64,000 bases of DNA from Methylotenera_A aquatica (GCA_965601485.1 OZ271846.1:744001-808000), one strand, 5' to 3'. Positions 1-9,693 are shown, counted from the first letter of the stretch. The notes: generated by a model not told the origin, from the sequence alone. Translations and numbers: made by a program.

Positions 1-1466
1 ACGATGCTGATGGCGCTACGGCCACAGCAGTCGCTGTAAAAGGCTTGCGCCTGTTTGTGCAAGTATTAAATTCGGCCAGTGAAATTGATTTTTTGGTGCC
101 GAACCGTTTTGAGTATGGTTATGGCTTAACCCCAGAGATTGTGACACTCGCTTCCACTTTAACGCCAGATGTTTTAGTGACGGTTGATAATGGCATTGCA
201 AGTTGCGAAGGTGTGCTAGCGGCAAATCAGTTGGGTATACAGGTGTTGATTACCGATCACCATTTACCAGCAGATAACGCGCCGCAAGCAGCTTGTATTG
301 TGAACCCTAATCAACATGGATGCGATTTTAAAAGCAAGAATTTAGCAGGCGTTGGCGTCATGTTTTATGTGTTGTTGGCACTACGTGCCGAGTTGCGCAA
401 GCGTGGAATTTTTGAAAACCAGTCGGAGCCTAACATAAGTAGTTTATTAGATTTGGTTGCATTGGGTACAGTGGCCGATTTAGTCAAATTAGATGCCAAT
501 AACCGTATACTGGTAGAGCAAGGTTTGCGTCGCATTCGTGCTGGCGCTTGTTCCGCTGGCATTACGGCATTGCTTCAAGTAGCGGGGCGCGAACCCAACA
601 AAACATCGGCACAAGATTTAGGTTTTTATGTTGGGCCAAGGCTAAATGCCGCTGGGAGATTAGATGATATGCGGTTGGGTATTGCGTGTTTGTTGGCGGA
701 AGATGCAGCAGAAGCTTTACAAAAAGCGCAAACGTTGCATGAGCTGAATATGGAACGACGCAATATTGAAGCCGATATGCAAGACAGCGCCTTGGCTATT
801 TTAGAAAATATCGCCGTTAGTGCGCAGTTTAGTATCAGCTTATTTAACGCCGATTGGCACCAAGGTGTGATTGGTATTCTGGCTTCACGTTTAAAAGAGC
901 GTTATCACCTCCCAGCCATTGTATTTGCAGAAGGTAGCGATGGTTTATTGAAAGGCTCTGGCCGTTCAATAGCCAGTTTGCATTTGCGCGATGCGTTGGA
1001 TTTAGTCACCAAACGGCATCCAAATTTAATTATAAAATTTGGTGGCCATGCCATGGCGGCAGGCTTAACCATCAAAAAAAACGATATTTTGGCATTTGAA
1101 GCCGCGTTTGAAGCGGTGGTAAAAAGCTTAATAACCGAAGCCGATTTGCAAGCGGTAATGGAAACCGATGGTGGCTTGCAAAGCCATGAAGTAAGCCTGC
1201 AAACGGCACAGTTATTAGCCAAGCAAGTTTGGGGGCAGGGTTTCCAGCAGCCTGTGTTCTTTGACGAATTTCAAGTGATTAATCAGCGTGTTGTGGGCGA
1301 AAAGCACCTTAAATTGATACTGGAAAAAGACCAAAAACGCTTTGATGCGATTTATTTTAATCAGTATGGATTCCTGCCAGAACAAGTTTCTGCCGCTTAC
1401 ACGTTAGAAGCCAATGAATACAAAGGTTTGCAAACGGTTCAGTTACAGTTGAAATATGCGACTTAG
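1..1466 (+). CDS. recJ: Single-stranded-DNA-specific exonuclease RecJ (5' end outside window)
   Basis: RecJ degrades single-stranded DNA 5'->3' in recombination and mismatch repair. The gene is cut by the window edge: the frame is open from base 3 and the first visible residues (DADGATATAV) are the conserved metal-binding DxDG segment of the DHH domain, so the true start lies upstream. About 487 residues are visible. The DHH motif (ITDHH) is near visible residue 85, and the DHHA1 domain carries the GGH motif (KFGGHAMAAG) near visible residue 347, followed by the C-terminal OB-like region. The stop overlaps the start of tamA by 11 bases, so the two are probably co-transcribed. Nothing looks broken. 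Confidence 0.96.
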   Translation, partial: DADGATATAVAVKGLRLFVQVLNSASEIDFLVPNRFEYGYGLTPEIVTLASTLTPDVLVTVDNGIASCEGVLAANQLGIQVLITDHHLPADNAPQAACIVNPNQHGCDFKSKNLAGVGVMFYVLLALRAELRKRGIFENQSEPNISSLLDLVALGTVADLVKLDANNRILVEQGLRRIRAGACSAGITALLQVAGREPNKTSAQDLGFYVGPRLNAAGRLDDMRLGIACLLAEDAAEALQKAQTLHELNMERRNIEADMQDSALAILENIAVSAQFSISLFNADWHQGVIGILASRLKERYHLPAIVFAEGSDGLLKGSGRSIASLHLRDALDLVTKRHPNLIIKFGGHAMAAGLTIKKNDILAFEAAFEAVVKSLITEADLQAVMETDGGLQSHEVSLQTAQLLAKQVWGQGFQQPVFFDEFQVINQRVVGEKHLKLILEKDQKRFDAIYFNQYGFLPEQVSAAYTLEANEYKGLQTVQLQLKYAT

Positions 1467-3279
1467 CAGTCAGCATTACCTTTTATGGTTGGTTATAAGC
1501 ATGATTAGCGTGTTTTGCACGCCCTTACATGCAGTAGAGGGTGATTACAGCGTTGAAATTTCGGTGTTAGAAGATGCGCAAGTTAGCCAAGCGCAAACCA
1601 GTGAGGCCCAAAAATTTGATGAAAACACGCTATTAACCAATTTGTTAAAACAGCATTTGGACATTGTAAAGTGGCGTGATAACCCGCGCATGTCTCCCGC
1701 CGAATGGTTGCGATTGTATCAAGCAACGCCACAAGCGATTGCCGACTTGCTGGCTACAGAAGGGTATTTTTCACCTGAAATAATCCCTTCAATCGATACT
1801 GTTGCAGGCATTTCGCAGGCCAAGTTTTTGGTGAATGCTGGCAAGCCTACCTTAGTTAGCAAGGTAGATTTAAACTTTACTGGCGATATTTTGAAGCAAG
1901 ATGCGGCCAACTTAACGACTAGAACCGCCACCATTGAAAGCTTGAAGCAAAACTGGTTGTTGCAAACAGGTGCGGTATTTAAACAAACCAACTGGAACCA
2001 AGCCAAGCGCCGATTACTGATTAATTTGTTGGTAGAGCGTTATCCAAACGCTAGCATTAGGGCCAGTAAGGCAGAGGTGGATACAGCGTTAAATACGGTA
2101 GCCATTAGCCTTGAAGTCGATAGCGGTCAGAGCTTTACCTTTGGTGAGCTAATATTGGAAGGTTTAATCCACTATCCTGCCAGTATTATTCAGGATTTAA
2201 ATCGCATAAAACCAGGTTCCACATTTAGCCAGGCAAGGTTACAAGCTTTACAGACACGTTTAGAAGAAAGTGGTTATTTTTATGGTGTAGAGGTGACAGC
2301 AAATACAGCAACGGCAGTCAATGATGTTGTGCCAGTGAAAGTTGTAGTGCAAGAAAACCCATCTATTAAAGTGGGTGCTGGCGCAGGTTACAGCACCAAT
2401 ACCGGCGCGCGTGCGCAACTTACCTATGATGACTTAAACTTATTAAATCGTGGTTGGCGCTTAACCAGCAGCTTAAAACCAGAGCAGCGTGTACAATCTT
2501 TAAGCGCGCTGGTTCGCTTGCCTACTGATAGCGACGGCTATCGTGATAGCTTTAATGCCGGATTAGAGCGCAGAGTGATTGAGGGCCAAATTACCAGTTC
2601 TGGCCAAACTGGCGTTAATCGAAGTTGGGGTCCACGCCGAACAGAGCAAACTGTTGGTGCCGCTTATTTGGTTGAGCATCAAGTGCTGGATGATGCGCCA
2701 TCGGCCACCAAAAGTGTGGCTACTTTATCTTACGGCATTACTTTACGGCGCACTGATAATGACCGTAACCCAACACTTGGCTATTTGTTTAATACGCAAT
2801 TAGCCGTAGCGCCTATAGAGCAACTTTCCAGCGGCCGCTTTGTACAAACCTATGCCAAAGTCCAGGGTTATTACCCTATTACCAAGTCAACGCAGCTAAT
2901 TGCTAGAGCAGAAATAGCTGCAGTCAGCGGTAAGAATAGCGCCCCAGCTGCGTTTTTATTCCGCGCTGGCGGCGATCAATCAATACGCGGCTATGCCTTT
3001 GAGAGTCTGGGTGTGCGTGAGGGAGATGCCATAGTTGGCGGCTGCTATTTGGCAATAGGTAGTGTAGAGGTGATTCAATGGCTGACTCAGCAATGGGGCG
3101 CGGCACTATTTGTGGATGCTGGTAATGCAGCCAATACTTTGCAAGATTTAAAACCTGTTTATGGCTATGGATTGGGCGCGCGTTGGAAAAGTCCGATTGG
3201 AGCAATTGGTGGCGATATTGCGTATGGTGAGGCAACTGGCGAATACCGCCTGCATTTTAATCTAGGTGTGGCATTTTGA
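1456..3279 (+). CDS. tamA: Autotransporter assembly outer-membrane protein TamA (BamA/Omp85 family)
   Basis: Predicted outer-membrane half of the TamAB module, which helps insert or transport outer-membrane material. The 607-residue product has an N-terminal signal peptide (hydrophobic core about residues 8-23, cleavage near PLHA), POTRA-like domains to about residue 310, and a C-terminal 16-strand-type barrel. The Omp85 signature is seen as GGDQSIRGYAFES near residue 505-518, and the chain ends in phenylalanine (LGVAF), as barrel proteins do. Length is close to the usual 570-610 for TamA. It overlaps recJ by 11 bases and tamB by 4 bases, consistent with one operon. TamA rather than BamA is inferred from the size, from the adjacent tamB, and from the absence of the five-POTRA BamA length. 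Confidence 0.92.
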   Translation: MRLSSQHYLLWLVISMISVFCTPLHAVEGDYSVEISVLEDAQVSQAQTSEAQKFDENTLLTNLLKQHLDIVKWRDNPRMSPAEWLRLYQATPQAIADLLATEGYFSPEIIPSIDTVAGISQAKFLVNAGKPTLVSKVDLNFTGDILKQDAANLTTRTATIESLKQNWLLQTGAVFKQTNWNQAKRRLLINLLVERYPNASIRASKAEVDTALNTVAISLEVDSGQSFTFGELILEGLIHYPASIIQDLNRIKPGSTFSQARLQALQTRLEESGYFYGVEVTANTATAVNDVVPVKVVVQENPSIKVGAGAGYSTNTGARAQLTYDDLNLLNRGWRLTSSLKPEQRVQSLSALVRLPTDSDGYRDSFNAGLERRVIEGQITSSGQTGVNRSWGPRRTEQTVGAAYLVEHQVLDDAPSATKSVATLSYGITLRRTDNDRNPTLGYLFNTQLAVAPIEQLSSGRFVQTYAKVQGYYPITKSTQLIARAEIAAVSGKNSAPAAFLFRAGGDQSIRGYAFESLGVREGDAIVGGCYLAIGSVEVIQWLTQQWGAALFVDAGNAANTLQDLKPVYGYGLGARWKSPIGAIGGDIAYGEATGEYRLHFNLGVAF

Positions 3280-6200
3280 GTTTAGCTAATAAAACAATCT
3301 GGCGTTATGCAAAAGCGCTATTGCTCAGCGTTGTCTTACTGATGTTTACGCCCGCTCAAGGCGAAATGACCATCCATGGCAGCTCTAATTTGGATAAACT
3401 TGATTATGATGTCGATAATATCAACTTTAAATTAAGCAAACTAGAATCGCGCTGGCAGTTATCTCCATTTGACAGTAGTTTGCTAGTGGAAAAAATGCGC
3501 GCAAAACGATTGGTAATCACCTTGCGTGATACCAAAAAGAAAGCTGATAAATCAGGCTTGCCAGAGCGCATTAACATGCCTTTTCCTTTGCGAATTCAGC
3601 AAGCTGAAGTCATGGAGTTGGTGATTGTGACACCAACCGAAACCTATATACTAAATAATGTTCAATTTCATTTAAAAGCCGATAGCAAAACCATACATCT
3701 CAATTATTTCCGTGCCGCTACGCCATATGGGCAAGCGCAAATGCAACTTACTATGCAAAATGAACGCCCATTTGTATTAACCGGTGAGGCCAGCATTAAG
3801 CAAGCTAGCCAAGATGGTAGTTTGGCATACAATATTAAAACGCTACTTGCCGGCGATTTATATAGTCTGAAATTTGAGCTAAGCCCTCTTTTAGTGAATG
3901 AAAATAATCAGCTGGCTTTAGAGCAAAATGCAGTAAATGAATTGATAGCCGCAAACATACAAATTAACGGTGAAGTTGGATTAGCTAATGATTACCCACT
4001 TGAATTGCATGCGCAAATGAGCAATTTCAAGCCTGAAAAATTAGGCGCTTACCCTGCAGGTATTCTGAATATTGATGTAGATGTACAAGGCAATTTGGGC
4101 AAGCAAACTGGCTTGCAAGTAAAAATATTGGCTAAAGATAGCTATTTGCAAGCCGATAATGCCAAACAACGCTTGACGCTTTTAGGTAATTTTGTGGTAG
4201 ATGGTAGTCAAATAAATGCGATTGATTTAAATGCCAATATCGCCAGTAATATCTTTAAAATAAAAGGCAATTTAGGTGCAGCAGATAGCGTACTAGAGTG
4301 GCAGGCGGATTTACCAGAACTAAGTGCGTTTTGTCTTGAACTTTCGGGCCAAGCAACTGCTAGCGGCAAAGTGATTGGGGCATTTGGTCAATTAACCCTG
4401 CGCCTAAAGTTGGCGGCACAAAAATTACAATTGCCAAACAAATTCCAGCTCGAAAAATTAGATGGGCAAGCAACAATTTCAGCTGATACCAATGGACTAG
4501 TAGATGCTACATTCAATGCGGATGGTTTAAAAGTGGCACAAAATCCTGTGATGAATGCCGCGCTCAGCTTGCAAGGAACGCATGCGGTGCATCGCCTCAA
4601 ATTAAGCGTTGCTTCTCAACAAAAAATCGTGCCATTTCAATTTGATACCCTTTTAGAAGGCGGTTTAAAAGGTGAAACTTGGCAGGGCTTTATTCAAAGT
4701 TTGCAATTAAAAGGCGAAACGCCTGTGACTTTGCAAGCAAGTGCAAGATTGAGCGCTACTCTTCAAGATGTCGAGTTGGGCAACGCTGTATTGCAACTTA
4801 AAAAAGGCCGATTGGAAATCAACAGTTTGCATGGAGGCAGAAAGGGATTTGTAAGCCAAGGCAAACTTAGCGAGCTTGCTTTAGATGATATCCCGCCAAG
4901 TGTGTTTACATTACCCCCTAACTTAAAGGGAAAGCCTGTCTTTTCAGGCTATTGGATTATTAACGCGATGGAATCAGTTAATGCGCAAGCACAGTTCAAA
5001 CTGGATTCTGGCGATTTAAGCTTAAGCGATTCGACAGGTATAGCCAAGCCACTGGGGTTACAAAACTTAAGCGCAGATTTAAAAGTCATTAATAATCAAG
5101 CTGATTTGATGTGGTTGTTGGATGGCAAACAATTTGGGCATTTTGATGGGCATGTGACAACAATGCTCACCAAAGTTGAGTCTGGATTTGCACTAATGGC
5201 AAACGCACCGCTAAAAATCAATAGCATTGCACAGATCAATACCTTGGCTTGGCTTCCATTATCCGAAACGATGGCCGATGTGCAATTGGATGGTGCTTTA
5301 ACAATGACGCTAAGCGCCGATGGCACTATGCAAAAACCTAATTTACGCGGCAACGCAGCGGGTAAAAATCTACAACTTTTGCTGCCTTCACAAGGTGTTT
5401 CGTTAACAGAAGGAACTCTGCAAGCCAGCTTTGAAAATGATGTATTGCAAATTAAAGAAGCGATTTGGAAGGGTGGTAGCGGTTATGTCCGCACAAATGG
5501 CACATTACAATTTATGAAAAACCAGCCAAAAGTAGCTTTAAATTGGCAAGCAGAACAATTTACGTTGTTATCTGGTGCGGATAGATTGTTACTACTTAAC
5601 GGTTCAGGCCAGACAACTTTAGCCGATGATTTGCTGACCATTTCAGGCGATTTTAAAGTGCTGAAAGGCTTGGTGGGATTGCCCGATGATGATGTGCCAA
5701 AGCTGGCAGATGATGTAGTGGTGCTTGGGCGTAGCGAGTTCGTTAATGAAGATGAGTTAAAAATATTGCTGAATAATCTACGCATTGATTTAGGTGATGA
5801 TTTTAAACTGCACGGCCGCGGCTTAGATGCGCAATTGTATGGTACTGTGACACTGGCAGGCTTAACTCAATATCTACCGCACACTGAAGGAACAATCCGC
5901 ATTAGAAAAGGTACTTATACGGCGTATGGCCAAATTCTTAATATCACGCGGGGTGTGATTGCATTTACAGGGCCAATTGATAACCCTAGTTTGAACATTC
6001 GCGCCATGCGCAATGCCCCATCGAACAATTACAGAGTTATCAAAAGTAATGCCGAAACTACCAGCAATAATGATGCAGTGACTGGTAGTAACTTTAGTCA
6101 AACAACATCTAGCAACTTGCAAAATGTAAATGCAGGCGTAGAAATTACCGGAAATGGCTTAAATCCTGCAGTTAAATTGGTATCAGAGCCTAACGTGCCA

Positions 6201-6569
6201 GACACTGAAAAGCTATCTTGGCTATTGTTAGGTCGTGGTACCAGTCAAGCGGGTAAAAATGATTTTGCCATGTTGTCATTAGCCGCGGGGGCAGTATTTT
6301 CTGACGATATTTCACTTTCGTTGCAAACAAAGCTGGCGCGCGCAGCAGGGCTTGATGAGTTAAGTTTTGGCGGTGCAGATGCCGATACCGCATCGCTGAC
6401 TTTTGGAAAGCGCTTGTCTTCTAAACTTTATTTAAGTTATCAAAAAAGTGTGAGCGGCTTGTTAGACGTGGCAAGGCTAACTTTTAATATTACGCCACGC
6501 TGGGCGCTGCAAGCTGAAACAGGCACTGAAAGTGCTGTGGACGCTTTATACACTTTTAGTTTTAAATAA
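3276..6569 (+). CDS. tamB: Translocation and assembly module protein TamB (DUF490)
   Basis: TamB is the large inner-membrane-anchored periplasmic partner of TamA; AsmA-like proteins of this kind bridge the envelope and are implicated in lipid transport and outer-membrane protein assembly. The 1097-residue product has an uncleaved signal anchor (about residues 8-28), a long beta-rich middle of degenerate repeats, and the conserved C-terminal DUF490/TamB domain (roughly residues 740-1097, with DPSLNIRA-like and WLLLGRG segments). It is shorter than the E. coli protein (about 1260). The best start is a TTG at 3276 that overlaps the tamA stop, with an AGGTG-like ribosome site upstream; no ATG gives a complete anchor. 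Translational coupling to tamA is likely. Confidence 0.92.
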   Translation: MSLANKTIWRYAKALLLSVVLLMFTPAQGEMTIHGSSNLDKLDYDVDNINFKLSKLESRWQLSPFDSSLLVEKMRAKRLVITLRDTKKKADKSGLPERINMPFPLRIQQAEVMELVIVTPTETYILNNVQFHLKADSKTIHLNYFRAATPYGQAQMQLTMQNERPFVLTGEASIKQASQDGSLAYNIKTLLAGDLYSLKFELSPLLVNENNQLALEQNAVNELIAANIQINGEVGLANDYPLELHAQMSNFKPEKLGAYPAGILNIDVDVQGNLGKQTGLQVKILAKDSYLQADNAKQRLTLLGNFVVDGSQINAIDLNANIASNIFKIKGNLGAADSVLEWQADLPELSAFCLELSGQATASGKVIGAFGQLTLRLKLAAQKLQLPNKFQLEKLDGQATISADTNGLVDATFNADGLKVAQNPVMNAALSLQGTHAVHRLKLSVASQQKIVPFQFDTLLEGGLKGETWQGFIQSLQLKGETPVTLQASARLSATLQDVELGNAVLQLKKGRLEINSLHGGRKGFVSQGKLSELALDDIPPSVFTLPPNLKGKPVFSGYWIINAMESVNAQAQFKLDSGDLSLSDSTGIAKPLGLQNLSADLKVINNQADLMWLLDGKQFGHFDGHVTTMLTKVESGFALMANAPLKINSIAQINTLAWLPLSETMADVQLDGALTMTLSADGTMQKPNLRGNAAGKNLQLLLPSQGVSLTEGTLQASFENDVLQIKEAIWKGGSGYVRTNGTLQFMKNQPKVALNWQAEQFTLLSGADRLLLLNGSGQTTLADDLLTISGDFKVLKGLVGLPDDDVPKLADDVVVLGRSEFVNEDELKILLNNLRIDLGDDFKLHGRGLDAQLYGTVTLAGLTQYLPHTEGTIRIRKGTYTAYGQILNITRGVIAFTGPIDNPSLNIRAMRNAPSNNYRVIKSNAETTSNNDAVTGSNFSQTTSSNLQNVNAGVEITGNGLNPAVKLVSEPNVPDTEKLSWLLLGRGTSQAGKNDFAMLSLAAGAVFSDDISLSLQTKLARAAGLDELSFGGADADTASLTFGKRLSSKLYLSYQKSVSGLLDVARLTFNITPRWALQAETGTESAVDALYTFSFK

Positions 6570-6608
6570 ACCGAGAAGCATTCTTTATGCTAAAAGATCG
6601 ACTTAACG

Positions 6609-6637
6609 TTGACCACCCATGCAGGCGCGCGTAGAAT
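6609..6637 (+). promoter_or_regulatory. Sigma-70-type promoter for tpiA
   Basis: TTGACC at 6609-6614 and TAGAAT at 6632-6637 are separated by exactly 17 bases, which is five of six matches to each consensus hexamer. The predicted transcript would begin about 20 bases before the tpiA ATG and include its AAGGG ribosome site. It probably drives tpiA-secG and perhaps the genes beyond. Confidence 0.7.
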
Positions 6638-6662
6638 TCGCGGCAATTACTAAGGGTTTTTA

Positions 6663-7466
6663 ATGAGTCAGACTGCATCACCCGATCTTTTAAAAAAATC
6701 AGGCTTAGCCAAAAAACTAGTGGTTGCCAATTGGAAAATGCATGGTAATCTTGAGAAAAATAAAGTGCTATTGGCACAATACATTGCCGCTCTTTCTGGT
6801 TTGAAGCAGACAAAAATAGTTGTCTGTGCACCTTACCCTTATTTGGCGCAGTTACAACAACTGTTGCAGCATACTAATATTTCATGGGGCGCGCAAAATA
6901 TTGCAAAAAATGCAGAAGGTGCCTATACAGGTGAGGTGAGTGCCGCCATGCTAAAAGACTTTGGTTGTGAATATGTAATTGTTGGGCATTCAGAGCGCGC
7001 AACCGCCTATTGTGAGTCTGATGAAAATATCGCGCAAAAATTTGTGCAAGCAAAACAGCATGGATTAACCCCTATTTTATGCGTAGGCGAAACCTTAATC
7101 GAGCGTGAGGCAGGTCTGATGGAGCTTGTCATTGGTAAACAACTCGATACCATTATTGCGCAACATGGCGCGGCTATTTTTGCAGACAGCATTATTTCTT
7201 ATGAGCCGATTTGGGCGATTGGCACAGGTTTAGCAGCCACTCCTATCCAAGCACAAGCTATGCACAAATTCATTCGTAATAAGATTGCCAGCATAGATAA
7301 AGAGGCGGCTAGCCGCTTAAAAATCCTGTACGGGGGAAGCATAAACCCGCAAAATGCGTTACAATTGTTAGTTGTATCGAATGTCGATGGTGGGCTGGTT
7401 GGAAAATGCTCGCTTGAAGCGCAGGGCTTTGAAAAAATATGCGCTGCGGCCGACATGGCAAATTAA
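6663..7466 (+). CDS. tpiA: Triose-phosphate isomerase
   Basis: Interconverts dihydroxyacetone phosphate and glyceraldehyde 3-phosphate in the cytosol, serving glycolysis, gluconeogenesis and, in methylotrophs, the ribulose monophosphate cycle. The TIM-barrel signatures are all present: substrate lysine in NWKMHG (about residues 20-25), the electrophilic histidine in VGHSERA (about 108), the catalytic glutamate in SYEPIWAIGTG (about 180) and the phosphate-binding LYGGSINPQN loop. At 267 residues it is about 15 longer than usual because of an N-terminal extension; the ATG at 6663 is kept because AAGGG sits 7 bases upstream. It precedes secG and tRNA-Leu, a common betaproteobacterial order. Confidence 0.97.
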   Translation: MSQTASPDLLKKSGLAKKLVVANWKMHGNLEKNKVLLAQYIAALSGLKQTKIVVCAPYPYLAQLQQLLQHTNISWGAQNIAKNAEGAYTGEVSAAMLKDFGCEYVIVGHSERATAYCESDENIAQKFVQAKQHGLTPILCVGETLIEREAGLMELVIGKQLDTIIAQHGAAIFADSIISYEPIWAIGTGLAATPIQAQAMHKFIRNKIASIDKEAASRLKILYGGSINPQNALQLLVVSNVDGGLVGKCSLEAQGFEKICAAADMAN

Positions 7467-7550
7467 TTTGTTGATTTACAACAACGGTAAACGTTTGATA
7501 AGCAAGCTTATAGCTTGCAATTTAAGCGGCCATTTTTTGGAATTGGTTTG

Positions 7551-7904
7551 ATGGAAAATTTAATTACAGTTATTCACGTGCTTGCAGCTGCTGGCGTTAT
7601 CGGTTTAGTGCTCATTCAACACGGTAAAGGTGCCGATATGGGCGCAGCTTTTGGTAGTGGCGCATCGGGCAGTTTGTTTGGTGTAAGCGGCTCATCCAAC
7701 ATTTTAAGCAAGCTTACAGCCGCTTGCGTTGTAGTTTTTTTCTGCACCAGCTTAACACTTGCTTATATGGCAAGTCATCGTGCAGGTAATAGCAGTGTCA
7801 TTAAAATGCCTGCAGCATCCAATAATATAAATGTTGTACCAACTGCAACTAAAGCGCCAGAAACAGCACCAAGCGGTAACACTGCGAAAGATATACCAAA
7901 CTAA
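7551..7904 (+). CDS. secG: Preprotein translocase subunit SecG
   Basis: Small inner-membrane subunit of the SecYEG channel that aids SecA-driven export. With the ATG at 7551 the product is 117 residues: first membrane helix about residues 2-22 (ENLITVIHVLAAAGVIG), the conserved cytoplasmic loop QHGKGADMGAAFGSGASGSL (residues 24-43), a second helix about 55-75, then a polar Ala/Thr/Pro-rich tail typical of betaproteobacteria. An in-frame TTG at 7515 would add 12 residues (MQFKRPFFGIGL) not seen in the family, so the ATG is preferred. It lies between tpiA and tRNA-Leu. Confidence 0.93.
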   Translation: MENLITVIHVLAAAGVIGLVLIQHGKGADMGAAFGSGASGSLFGVSGSSNILSKLTAACVVVFFCTSLTLAYMASHRAGNSSVIKMPAASNNINVVPTATKAPETAPSGNTAKDIPN

Positions 7905-7946
7905 AATCATAGAACTTACTGTTAAATGAAACTCACTATTTTAGTT
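7899..7946. repeat. 9-bp inverted repeat after secG
   Basis: AACTAAAAT (7899-7907) and ATTTTAGTT (7938-7946) are perfect inverted copies separated by 30 bases and overlap the secG stop. It could form a weak stem between the mRNA and the downstream tRNA, for example a processing structure. There is no T-tract, so it is not called a terminator. Confidence 0.35.
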
Positions 7947-7982
7947 GCCCTCAGTATTTTGTAATTTAAGTGCCTTTAAGTT

Positions 7983-8067
7983 GCCGTCGTGGTGGAATTG
8001 GTAGACACGCTATCTTGAGGGGGTAGTGACGAAAGTCGTGAGAGTTCGAGTCTCTCCGTCGGCACCA
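7983..8067 (+). tRNA. tRNA-Leu (anticodon GAG)
   Basis: An 85-base class II tRNA with encoded CCA. Anticodon stem CTATC/GGTAG encloses the loop TTGAGGG, so the anticodon is GAG, reading CUU/CUC leucine codons. A short variable arm (GAC-GAAA-GTC), T-stem GAGAG/CTCTC and T-loop TTCGAGT are present. The acceptor stem GCCGTCG/CGTCGGC pairs except at 5:68, where both bases are U. It lies between secG and nuoA, as in many betaproteobacteria. Confidence 0.96.
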
Positions 8068-8241
8068 AGTAGATGTTGAATTGCACCAGTAATTGTTAAG
8101 TTATATATAAAGATTGGCTTGATTAAAGGCAGTAATATTTCAATAGTATTTTGCTGATATTAAAAGTATTTAAATGTTTTGATTGTTAGGCCAAAAGCCA
8201 AGCTTTCATAATCTGTTACAAAATCTTGTTAGGATGTTTCT

Positions 8242-8598
8242 GTGCTGGAAAATTACTTTCCAATTTTGTTATTTATCTTAGTGGGCCTTGCTGTTGGTCT
8301 TGGTCCACTTATCATCGGTAAAATTGTTTCTCCAAGCAGGCCGGATACTGAAAAAAATTCGCCTTACGAGTGCGGATTTGAAGCGTTTGAAGATGCTCGC
8401 ATGAAGTTTGATGTGCGCTACTACCTTGTCGCTATCCTGTTTATTCTGTTCGATTTAGAAATTGCATTCCTATTTCCCTGGGCGGTAGTGTTGCAAGAAA
8501 TTGGCTTGGCCGGCTTTTTAGCCATGATGCTGTTTTTATTTGTGCTGGTAGTTGGCTTTGTTTATGAGTGGATGAAGGGTGCCTTAGAATGGGATTAG
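8242..8598 (+). CDS. nuoA: NADH-quinone oxidoreductase subunit A
   Basis: Membrane subunit of respiratory complex I, next to the quinone entry region. The 118-residue product has three membrane helices (about residues 6-28, 60-82, 90-110) and the conserved SPYECGFE cytoplasmic loop (about residues 39-46), whose cysteine is a family hallmark. The start is a GTG at 8242 with AGGATG just upstream; length matches other NuoA proteins. It is the first of fourteen nuo genes in canonical A-to-N order. The 174 bases between tRNA-Leu and nuoA hold no recognisable gene; a promoter there is likely but I could not fix one. Confidence 0.96.
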   Translation: MLENYFPILLFILVGLAVGLGPLIIGKIVSPSRPDTEKNSPYECGFEAFEDARMKFDVRYYLVAILFILFDLEIAFLFPWAVVLQEIGLAGFLAMMLFLFVLVVGFVYEWMKGALEWD

Positions 8599-8617
8599 CT
8601 GCTAAAGGTGTTGAAAC

Positions 8618-9094
8618 ATGAGCTTAGAAGGCGTCTTAGAAAAAGGCTTTGTCACCACTACACTAGATACGGTTATTAATTACACTCGAACTGGTTCTTT
8701 GTGGCCGATGACTTTCGGTTTGGCATGTTGTGCGGTTGAGATGATGCACGCTGGCGCTTCGCGCTACGATTTAGACCGTTTTGGTATCGTATTTCGTCCT
8801 AGTCCAAGACAATCGGATGTGATGATAGTGGCGGGCACTCTAGTTAATAAGATGGCACCTGCTTTGCGCAAGGTTTATGACCAAATGGCAGAGCCGCGAT
8901 GGGTGATTTCAATGGGTAGTTGCGCTAATGGCGGTGGGTATTATCATTACTCCTATGCTGTGGTGCGCGGCTGTGACCGTATTGTGCCAGTAGATGTCTA
9001 TGTGCCGGGATGTCCTCCAACAGCTGAAGCTTTGCTATACGGCATTATTCAGTTGCAGAAAAAAATCAGACGTACTAATACGATTGCAAGATAA
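8618..9094 (+). CDS. nuoB: NADH-quinone oxidoreductase subunit B
   Basis: Peripheral-arm subunit holding the terminal iron-sulfur cluster N2, which passes electrons to quinone. In the 158-residue product the four cluster ligands are seen as the adjacent C37-C38 (in LACCAVEMM), C102 (MGSCANGGG) and C132 (VPGCPPT). Length and motifs are standard for proteobacterial NuoB. It is spaced 19 bases after nuoA and 5 bases before nuoC, within the operon. Confidence 0.98.
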   Translation: MSLEGVLEKGFVTTTLDTVINYTRTGSLWPMTFGLACCAVEMMHAGASRYDLDRFGIVFRPSPRQSDVMIVAGTLVNKMAPALRKVYDQMAEPRWVISMGSCANGGGYYHYSYAVVRGCDRIVPVDVYVPGCPPTAEALLYGIIQLQKKIRRTNTIAR

Positions 9095-9099
9095 TTTTT

Positions 9100-9693
9100 A
9101 TGTCACCCAAACTCGATCAGTTATCGGCTCTGCTAAAACTTGCCTTAAGCGACAAAATTACGCAAATAACCGTTGCGCTTGATGAAATTACCATTGAATG
9201 TCATCCCGATAACTATATTGCAGTAGCAACTAAATTACGCGACCACGCAGAACTCAAATTCGAGCAGTTAATTGATTTGTGCGGTTTAGATTATAGCGAC
9301 CATGGTGATGGCACTTGGGAGGGCGCACGATACGCAGTGGTATTGCACCTATTGTCTGTCAGCTTAAATCAGCGCATGCGTTTGCGCGTTTTTGCGCAAG
9401 ATGATGATTTTCCTTTACTGCCAACACTTGTAGAAGTCTGGCCAGTCGCCAATTGGTTTGAGCGTGAAGCGTTTGATTTGTATGGATTGATGTTTGAAAA
9501 TCATCCTGATTTACGCAGGCTTTTAACCGATTACGGTTTTGTAGGCCATCCATTCCGCAAAGATTTTCCTATGATTGGCAATGTTGAAATGCGTTACGAC
9601 CCTGAGCAGCAGCGTGTGATTTATCAGCCTGTTTCCATTGAGTTACGAAACAATGTGCCACGAGTGATTCGTGATGATGGAGCACACAAGTAA
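9100..9693 (+). CDS. nuoC: NADH-quinone oxidoreductase subunit C
   Basis: 30-kDa-type subunit of the complex I peripheral arm. The 197-residue product carries the family signature around residues 112-145 (EREAFDLYGLMFENHPDLRR, then GHPFRKDFP), which packs against NuoD. NuoC and NuoD are separate here, unlike the fused NuoCD of E. coli. The stop codon shares one base with the nuoD start (TAATG), indicating translational coupling. Confidence 0.97.
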   Translation: MSPKLDQLSALLKLALSDKITQITVALDEITIECHPDNYIAVATKLRDHAELKFEQLIDLCGLDYSDHGDGTWEGARYAVVLHLLSVSLNQRMRLRVFAQDDDFPLLPTLVEVWPVANWFEREAFDLYGLMFENHPDLRRLLTDYGFVGHPFRKDFPMIGNVEMRYDPEQQRVIYQPVSIELRNNVPRVIRDDGAHK

